A DNA stretch of 64,000 nt, taken from NCBI GenBank assembly GCA_032717465.1, contig JAVRFU010003718.1, positions 618,824 to 682,823 on the forward strand. Reading direction: 5' to 3'. Below, in pieces: positions 58,057 through 64,000 of the stretch. The notes beneath the pieces were generated by a model, which had not been told where the DNA came from, made no database searches, and was given only the letters and a program-made list of their open reading frames with translations. The translations under genes and the position numbers were made by a program. Numbering within the stretch: position 1 is the first letter of the stretch; the number at the start of each line of letters is the position of its first letter. The stretch comes from Coenobita brevimanus. Lineage: Eukaryota > Arthropoda > Malacostraca > Decapoda > Coenobitidae.

Positions 58057-58330
58057 TCCTTCTAAGCTGTACATCTAATGCTGATGATTCCACCCTTTAC
58101 CTTTCTATTTGCTTCCTGCAGCATCTGTCTCAGCAGTTTCATCAACAAACAAGGGATGAGGCTATGGTACACCAAATGTCTGACTTGGCTTATATCACTG
58201 ACTGGGGCAAAAGTAATGTTGTTTTTAATCCATCAAAAACTCAGTTCTTACATCAGCCAACCTGACAGTCTTCTGCTGGAGAACCCTTCAATTTTTAACA
58301 ATGTCTAGCTCAATCCTGCATCATCTTTAA
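58057..58330 (+). pseudogene. Jockey-like LINE D reverse transcriptase, segment 2 (motif C)
   Basis: Reads S-C-T-S-N-A-D-D-S-T-L-Y-L-S (motif C as N-A-D-D), M-S-D-L-A-Y-I-T-D-W-G-K, and N-P-S-K-T-Q-F-L, with a frameshift between. It ends at TTAA 58327-58330, where element F enters, and reads on in frame at 60176. Confidence 0.82.
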
Positions 58331-60175
58331 CCCCTTAACCTCGGGGCGTCACTTTCGTGACGCTTGGGAGCAAGGGATCATACCACGGGGCGTCACTTTT
58401 GTGATTCTGTGCTATTTTGAATTTGCCCGGGCTTTCAAGTGGTGGCTTGTATCATCTACCAGTACTGCCAATGTTCAACACCAGTCAGCACTCCTAATCT
58501 CATCTGTATTCCCATCCATTGTTGACAATTTAGCCATTTCTCCCCGTTCTTGACTCCCCTCCCTACCTCCCCTCCATTACACTCTCCTTTTGCCTGCCCA
58601 GCCGTGCTATGCTAAGTAAATCCTCCCTGGAATTTTCCACTGATTTTGTCCATTCAAATAAGCCCTATGCCCTATTCTTATACCAAATAATATATATAAA
58701 AAAGAAAGAAGGTAAGTGATTAGTGCCATACACCTGGAATTGGCTAATTATCACCTGACAACACCTCACGTGCACTCGTTTGCTAATTTTCGCTGTTTTT
58801 TTCCACTTCAAATATGCCGCATAATCTATTCTTATAATAAAATTATATATATAAGGAGGGAAGGGAGAAGCCAAAGTGATATTTACATTCACCTGGAACT
58901 ACCTAATTTATTATGTATTGTCTAGATTTCCTGCCAACCATTTCATAGTGTATATATTAGCAGCTGTCACCAGGCTGAGATTGGCAGCACTGCACTTCCC
59001 CTAGGCAGGCCACCATACACTGTATTCAGTTTACTGTCGTCTTTCAAGGTGAAAGCACGTCGGATTCGCGCCTGTCAAATTCCGCCCCTTTTTAGCCCCA
59101 TGCAAAGGGCCATGTCACCTCTACCCCCTACTAAACCTCGTGTGGAAAGAGGTAAAGGGATAAGTGAGTGTTGTGGAATGTGAACTGGCTAATTTGTCAA
59201 TGAAGATGATAGACAGTGACTGCCATCTTTCTGGTGAGTGAAACAGTACAAGTGGAAATGTAAATAATTTGTAAATAATATGTAAACAGCAAGTGAAAGC
59301 ATTGAATGTAAATATAAGTGAACAGTGGAAAATAGTGTTATAAGTTACTGCAAGTGACAGTGCCTAACACAGTGTAAATAAAATAGAAATGTAAATAATG
59401 TAAATAAAATAGAGAGTGTAAACAGAAATGTAAATGAGTAGTAATATAAGAATACAAGTATATATACTAGAAGTAATGAAAGTGAAAGTTTCACTCTAGC
59501 ATGTATGAATACTATGAGTTATGAAAGTGAAGGTGAAAGTGACAGATTCACTCTCAACGCTAGTATACAGGACGAGAAAGTGAATGCTACGTATTTTACT
59601 GAAAGAGAAATTGAATGCCTACAGTGACAATAAACTACTATTACTAAAGGAAACTTATGGATAAAGACTGTACAGTAGATATATATAAGTGTTATATAGT
59701 AATAGAAATATAAACTGAGTATATTTATGAATAATAAATGACAGAACACCAGCGGTGAATGATCGGAAGTGGGAAGGTCATACGCGCTCTTAATTTTCAT
59801 TGCTTTCACAGGTTTTTTTTTTTTTTTTTTTTTTTTTGGGGGGGGGGGACATGGATTCCAAACTATTTGAGAATCATAGAATAGTGTTTCTAGTGATAAT
59901 ATCAGGCTGTGGTAATCATATTACGGGTTGTCGGGAAGTGTGAAGCGGAGACTTCGTTACCCATCTTCAGAGGTCTCCACAAGTCCTACGGTACTCGACG
60001 AAGGCTCAACAAACATCCCAGGAGAAAGCTGAAGGTGTGTGCCATATGCATATGTAATTTTAATATTCTAGGACTAATAACTGATTTTTGGCAAATATTT
60101 TTAGAGAGTCTGTCGGAGCACGAATATGCCCGCTGGACACGCAAGGCAAAGCAAAACAAGCCCGCGGTTTAGAGG
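58331..60175. mobile_element. piggyBac-like element F, copy 2 (1845 bp, complete ends)
   Basis: It is flanked by TTAA on both sides (58327-58330, 60176-60179). Left end CCCCTTAACCTCGGGGCG and reverse-complemented right end CCTCTAAACCGCGGGC are similar inverted repeats. Removing it and one TTAA restores the Jockey-like D frame (S-S-L-N-I-L-G-V-S). No transposase frame is recognisable. A poly(T)/poly(G) tract lies at 59813-59848. Confidence 0.88.
58340..58410. repeat. Subterminal palindromic repeats of element F
   Basis: GCGTCACTTTCGTGACGC (7-bp stem) is followed about 47 bp later by GGCGTCACTTTTGTGA. Copy 1 shows the same pair near 46823-46895. Repeated subterminal motifs are common transposase-binding sites; that role is an inference. 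Confidence 0.7.
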
Positions 60176-60764
60176 TTAAACATACTTGGGGTTTCATTGT
60201 TTCTGGATTTATCATGGAAAGAACATATTACATCTCTTGTAAAATCTGCTTCCAAAAGATTAGATTTGCTAAGCCAACTCTGTACCTTCTTGACTCCAGC
60301 ACAATTGTTAACCTTTTACATGGGTTTATTCGCCCATGTAGAGTACAACTCTCACGTATGGGGAGACTCCCCATGTACATTCCATCTCAACAAGGTGGAG
60401 TCAAAGGTTTTTCGTTTCATTAACCCGCCTCCTCTTACTGGCTCCCTTCAACCTCTGTCTCTTTACCACGCTGTTGCATCTTTATCTCTTTTTTGTCACC
60501 ACTTCAATGGTCATTGCTCCTCTGAACTGTATGCTTGCATCCCTCATCTAGTATGACAGGCACGTAGTACCCGTCTAGCAACAAACTCTCATCCCTTTTC
60601 AGTCCAGCTCTCTATTGGAAGTGTTAACCATTACCCCCAATTCATCATGTATACAACAGGTCAACTCTGGAACTGCCTCCCTTTGTCTGTATTTCGTACT
60701 GGCTATGACCTCCAGTCTTTCAAATGCAGTGTGTCCAGGCATCTCAAAATGAATGGTTCCTGAA
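60176..60764 (+). pseudogene. Jockey-like LINE D reverse transcriptase, segment 3 (C-terminus)
   Basis: Reads L-N-I-L-G-V-S-L-F-L-D-L-S-W-K-E-H-I (60197-60556 open), then S-K-R-L-D-L-L, V-E-Y-N-S-H-V-W-G, F-R-F-I-N-P-P-P-L-T, H-C-S-S-E-L-Y, a stop, and Q-L-W-N-C-L-P-L-S-V-F with the natural end V-S-R-H-L-K-M-N-G-S. It matches the D ends in the array. Element C copy 4 enters right after the stop codon at 60761-60763. Confidence 0.85.
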
Positions 60765-60837
60765 CCCCCTGGGGGTAGGGGGGTTTCAAGAATACTCCCC
60801 CAGTATCCCTGCTTGTCGTACGAGGCGACTAAAAGGG
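60765..60837 (+). promoter_or_regulatory. Structured 5' leader of element C copy 4
   Basis: CTGGGGG pairs with CCCCCAG across about 21 nt, followed by CCCT / AGGG enclosing the small hairpin GTCG-TACGAGG-CGAC. Array leaders change the first stem to CTGGGGAAG / CTTCCCCAG, keeping it paired. Possible roles are promoter, translation start or self-cleavage; the sequence shows pairing only. Confidence 0.6.
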
Positions 60838-60921
60838 TTGGTGGTGGGTTAGTGCCCCACCCCGTAAAAAGAACTAACTATAAAAGCAAGTAAAGCGCCT
60901 CGGGCCCGGACGGACCATACG

Positions 60922-63900
60922 TTGACGACTAAGGAACGGACAAAGGACATTCTGAGGGTAGGAACGTGGAATGTGAGAGGAGTGAATGATGAAGTGAAAG
61001 AGAGAGAGATTGTCCAGGTGCTTGAGGATGCAATAGTGGATATATGTGGATTGACTGAAACTAAATATAAAGGTGAAAGGATGAGAGAATGGGAATACGG
61101 TGTAGGTATATGTGCGGGAGTCAGTGAGAATGAGAGGGCAAGAGAGGGAGTATGTCTGATGATAAGCAAGAAGTGGAAGGAGAATATAAGAGAGTATGGA
61201 ACATTGGATGCAAGGATTGTATGGGTGAGGATGAAAGTAGGTATACAAGCATGGGCGATTGTATGTGTGTATGCTCCAACAGAAGATCGAGTGGCAAGAG
61301 TGAAAGATGAGTTTTGGGCGAGAGTAGAAGCATGTATGGACAAGTTAGAGAGGAGCGAGAGAGTGCTGTTGATTGGAGACATGAATGGCAAAGTTGGGAA
61401 TGTACGAGTGGATGGAGTGGTTGGTCAGTGGGGTGTGCCAGCTGAAGTAGATGGGAATGGTAGTGCTTTGGTGGACATTTGTGCTGGTAAGGGGTTGGCA
61501 ATAGCCAACACCTACTTTCGTCATAAGATGATCCACCGGTATACATGGAGAGTAATGAGGAGGATGGATGGTGAACTTGTTGAACGAAAGGCAATGATAG
61601 ACTACGTGTGTGTGGATGAGCGAATGAGAAGACAAGTGTTGGATGCAAGGGTGTGGAGAGGGTGGGGGAATGGAGTCTCGGACCATCACTTAGTGATGGC
61701 CAAGGTAGAGCTGCAAAGAAAGTGGTTGAGGAGGCGAAGGGGAAGACAGGAGGAAGCAGCTCCTGTGAGAAGAGTGGAGAAATTGCAAGATAGTGAGAAG
61801 AGGACAGAGTATAAGAGCATAGTGGAAGAAAGATTGGGAAGGTGTGAGCTAGAGCAGATGGAAGGGGTGGAAGACGTATGTAAGATATTCACGGAAGAGA
61901 TAAGCGCACCGTGTGAGGCGGTTTGTGGAGTGAAGAGGAGATGCAAGGGTGTGCAAGGGACAGCATGGTGGAATGATGAGGTGAAACGAGCTGTGGAACA
62001 AAAGAAGAAGGCGTATGGTGAATGGTTGGCGAGTAGAGGTAGGGGAGAAGATGAGAGAGAGAAGAGAGAGGTATATGTGAGCAGGAGAAGGGAGGTTAAG
62101 AGACTGGTGAAGGAGAGTAAGAAGAAAGTGGGTGAAGAGTTTGGGAGGAATCTGGGTGTGAAATGGAGGGAGAGTAAGAAATTGTTTTGGAAGGAGGTAA
62201 AGAAAGTAAGGCAGTGTGAAAGGGGAAATAGTAGGGGAGTGAAAGATAGGAATAATAGATTGTTGGTGGAGAAGAGAGAGAAATTGAGGAGATGGAAGGA
62301 GCACTTTGAGGATTTGTTGAATGTAGAGAGTGAGAGCAGTGTGAGTATAAGTGGTTGGGGAATGGCTGGGAGAAGAAGAGATGAGAGGAGGGAGGAAGAG
62401 ATCAGTAGGTCGGAAGTAGTGGAAGCGATGAAGAAGATTAAGCTGGGAAAGGCCCCAGGAATTGATGGAGTGTGTGGTGAAATGCTTAGGTATGGGGGTG
62501 AGATTGTTGTGGAGTGGATATGGAAGTTGTGTAGATTGGCTTGGGAAGAGGGAAGGGTTCCAGAGGACTGGAAATCAGGTATAATTGTTCCTCTGTACAA
62601 AGGAAAAGGGGAGAGAGAAGTATGTGGTAACCATAGGGGTATTTGCCTTCTTAGTGTGACTGGTAAAATATATGGTAGAATACTCATTGATAGGGTTAGG
62701 CATATGACAGAGGAGCTAGTTGGAGAAGAACAAGGGGGATTTAGGAAGGGAAAAGGGTGTGTAGATCAGATATTTGTTCTAAGATGTTTAGTGGAGAAGT
62801 ATCTAGAGAAGGAAAGGAAAGTGTACGCTGCCTTCATGGACTTGGAGAAAGCTTATGACAGAATAGATAGGAAAGGTATGTGGAAGGTATTAAGAATATA
62901 TGGAGTGGAGGGGAAATTGTTGAGTGCTGTGAAGAGTATGTACGAGGGAGCTAGGGCTACGGTGCGAGTGGATGGTGAGCTGAGTGAGTTCTTTGATCTC
63001 AATGTGGGACTGAAACAGGGGTGTGTAATGTCTCCATGGCTGTTTAATATATATATGGATGGGGTTGTAAAGGAGGTACAAGGTAGGGCAGTGGATGTGG
63101 GGGTGGCCCTAAAGAATGAGGGTGAGATTTGGAAGCTTCCGGTGTTGCTGTTTGCTGATGATACAGTATTGTTGAGTGAAGATGAATGGGAGTTGCAGGG
63201 TTTGGTGAATGAATTTGGGACAGTGTGTAGGAGGAGGAAGCTGAAAGTTAATGTAAACAAAAGCAAAGTTATGGTGTTTGAGAGGAATGAAGTCACAGAG
63301 TGTGCAGTGAGGTTGGATGGTGAGGATATGGAGAATGTGAGTGCATTCAAGTACTTGGGTAGTGTGATGAGTAAGGATGGAACTTTGGGGGATGAAGTAC
63401 GTGAAAGGGTACAGCAGGGAAGGAAGGTTGTTGGCACACTGAAAGCAGTGATGAGAAATAGGGAGGTGAGTATGGAAGTTAAGAAGTCACTGCATGATGG
63501 TATTGTGATCCCTACCCTGACGTATGGAAGCGAGGCGTGGACCTTGCAAGAGGGGAACAAGTCAAGAGTGAGAGCAGTGGAAATGAGTTACTTGAGAGGA
63601 GCATGTGGAGTGACGTGGAGGGACAGGTTGACGAATGAAGAAGTGAAGGAACGTTGTGGGGTGGATGTGGATGTGGTTGAAAAGATTAGGAGAAATACAC
63701 TGAGGTGGTTTGGACATGTGGAGAGGATGGAGAATGAAAGACTGACTAAGAGGGTGTATGTAGGTGAGGTGGAGGGAGAGAGAGGGAGGGGTAGACCGAG
63801 GATGAGGTGGAGGGATGGAGTTGAGAGGTATATGAGGGAGGGGGGGGTGAGTTGGGGGGAGGGTAGTCAAATGGTGGGTGACAGAGTGACTTGGAGGCGT

Positions 63901-63930
63901 TTTGTCTGCGGCCACCCTTTGCGGGATTAG
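60922..63930 (+). CDS. Element C endonuclease/reverse transcriptase, intact 1002-aa ORF
   Basis: Likely a working retrotransposon polyprotein: it nicks target DNA and primes reverse transcription of element RNA. AP endonuclease, residues about 12-262: W-N-V-R (16-19), T-E-T (Glu46), Y-A-P-T (Tyr117), G-D-M-N (Asp153, Asn155), S-D-H (Asp254, His255). A basic linker of about 200 residues follows. RT domain, about 505-760: G-K-A-P-G-I-D-G, F-R-K-G-K-G-C, F-M-D-L-E-K-A-Y-D (catalytic Asp640), K-Q-G-C-V-M-S-P, F-A-D-D (Asp746, Asp747). The C-terminus has G-H-V-E-R-M (931-936) and G-R-G-R-P-R-M-R-W-R. The Met at 60922 is the first in frame near the leader; every motif residue expected is present. 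No other copy in the window is uninterrupted. Confidence 0.93.
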   Translation: MTTKERTKDILRVGTWNVRGVNDEVKEREIVQVLEDAIVDICGLTETKYKGERMREWEYGVGICAGVSENERAREGVCLMISKKWKENIREYGTLDARIVWVRMKVGIQAWAIVCVYAPTEDRVARVKDEFWARVEACMDKLERSERVLLIGDMNGKVGNVRVDGVVGQWGVPAEVDGNGSALVDICAGKGLAIANTYFRHKMIHRYTWRVMRRMDGELVERKAMIDYVCVDERMRRQVLDARVWRGWGNGVSDHHLVMAKVELQRKWLRRRRGRQEEAAPVRRVEKLQDSEKRTEYKSIVEERLGRCELEQMEGVEDVCKIFTEEISAPCEAVCGVKRRCKGVQGTAWWNDEVKRAVEQKKKAYGEWLASRGRGEDEREKREVYVSRRREVKRLVKESKKKVGEEFGRNLGVKWRESKKLFWKEVKKVRQCERGNSRGVKDRNNRLLVEKREKLRRWKEHFEDLLNVESESSVSISGWGMAGRRRDERREEEISRSEVVEAMKKIKLGKAPGIDGVCGEMLRYGGEIVVEWIWKLCRLAWEEGRVPEDWKSGIIVPLYKGKGEREVCGNHRGICLLSVTGKIYGRILIDRVRHMTEELVGEEQGGFRKGKGCVDQIFVLRCLVEKYLEKERKVYAAFMDLEKAYDRIDRKGMWKVLRIYGVEGKLLSAVKSMYEGARATVRVDGELSEFFDLNVGLKQGCVMSPWLFNIYMDGVVKEVQGRAVDVGVALKNEGEIWKLPVLLFADDTVLLSEDEWELQGLVNEFGTVCRRRKLKVNVNKSKVMVFERNEVTECAVRLDGEDMENVSAFKYLGSVMSKDGTLGDEVRERVQQGRKVVGTLKAVMRNREVSMEVKKSLHDGIVIPTLTYGSEAWTLQEGNKSRVRAVEMSYLRGACGVTWRDRLTNEEVKERCGVDVDVVEKIRRNTLRWFGHVERMENERLTKRVYVGEVEGERGRGRPRMRWRDGVERYMREGGVSWGEGSQMVGDRVTWRRFVCGHPLRD

Positions 63931-63940
63931 GGCGTCGGGC

Positions 63941-63965
63941 TATAGATAGATAGATAGATAGATAG
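63941..63965. repeat. (GATA)n tail of element C copy 4
   Basis: Five to six GATA repeats directly after the short 3' UTR. Equivalent tails are at 33808-33823, 58037-58056 and (as CTAT) 43901-43916. Confidence 0.9.
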
Positions 63966-64000
63966 TTATTTTGATTTTGTTTTCTTGGAGGTAACAGTTT
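63966..64000 (+). other. 3' UTR remnant of Jockey-like LINE D
   Basis: ATTTTGTTTTCTTGGAGGTAAC resembles the D 3' UTR of the array (GTATTTTGTTTTTCTCTTGTAAGGAAC), as expected if C copy 4 inserted just after the D stop. The window ends here. Confidence 0.5.

Larger units (their letters stand above)
60765..63965 (+). mobile_element. Non-LTR retrotransposon C, copy 4 (RTE-like, full length, intact)
   Basis: Order: hairpin leader (60765-60837), 157-bp 5' UTR in total, one 1002-codon ORF, a 3' UTR of about 14 bp and (GATA)n at 63941-63965. A single EN-RT ORF, 3.2 kb length and a short tandem tail are RTE hallmarks. It sits in the 3' UTR of D; D-like sequence resumes at 63966 (ATTTTGTTTTCTTG). No obvious target duplication is visible. 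Confidence 0.92.

Noticed and set aside
59909..60172. Cys-containing 87-codon frame near the right end of F as a piggyBac transposase C-terminus
   Set aside because: A few Cys and basic residues sit where the transposase finger would be, but spacing and context do not match convincingly.
60849..61391. Long minus-strand frames across the intact element C (also 61686-62687, 62853-63560)
   Set aside because: Ser/Pro/Thr/Leu-rich shadows caused by purine-rich coding on the + strand; no motif, not conserved as proteins.
60922..63930. Possible virus-derived or retroviral pol gene
   Set aside because: There is no protease, integrase, LTR or tRNA primer site. AP endonuclease plus RT in one ORF with a GATA tail is a non-LTR retrotransposon.

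Overview
The window contains no recognisable host gene. Essentially all readable sequence is transposable-element (TE) DNA: at least six non-LTR retrotransposon (LINE) families, a piggyBac-like repeat, pogo/Tigger-like DNA, and tandem arrays made from their fragments. Frequent (AACCT)n tracts, the AT-rich eukaryotic texture and the families seen suggest an arthropod. A decapod crustacean is my best guess, because the CR1-like 3' end reads like a repeat I recall as abundant in decapods. That is memory, not a search result.

Region 1 (1-42284) is a tandem array. The basic unit is about 3.5 kb and is a fixed mosaic, in + order: C-terminal and palm/zinc-ribbon pieces of a LINE (family G); a piece of an RTE-like reverse transcriptase (family C') with its ADD box; another G tail; a GC-rich hairpin leader like the 5' end of family C; a CR1-like LINE on the minus strand; and the 3' end of a Jockey-like LINE (family D) with a poly(A) tail. 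Eight unit starts are visible (near 2936, 9699, 16465, 19964, 23466, 28958, 35631, 39123). In the first three copies of the CR1-like segment a 3.34-kb RTE-like element (family A) replaces 67 bp, giving a 6.77-kb period. Unit 5 carries a 2.0-kb Tigger-like element with a giant foldback. Unit 6 carries a nearly intact family C element. Unit 8 ends the array and fuses to a more diverged CR1 copy that lacks the lesions shared by all other units.

Region 2 (42285-49228) is a scrapyard. It holds C and G fragments, a 5'-truncated C copy with a 7-bp target duplication (43901-46180, minus), a piggyBac-like copy (46808-47891), a CR1 fragment and an N-terminal Tigger transposase fragment.

Region 3 (49229-53690, minus) is one almost complete L2/CR1-group LINE: ORF1 with PHD-like and CCHC fingers, ORF2 with endonuclease and reverse transcriptase, and an (AAT)n tail.

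Region 4 (53930-64000) starts with RNase H and RT fragments of another LINE around a 0.35-kb tandem repeat. It then holds one Jockey-like element D broken by three nested insertions: a truncated C copy, a 1.85-kb piggyBac-like element at an exact TTAA, and a full-length C element (60765-63965) whose 1002-codon endonuclease/reverse-transcriptase ORF is fully open. That ORF is the only plausibly functional gene here.

Family letters A, C, C', D, E, F, G and H are labels used only in this annotation.
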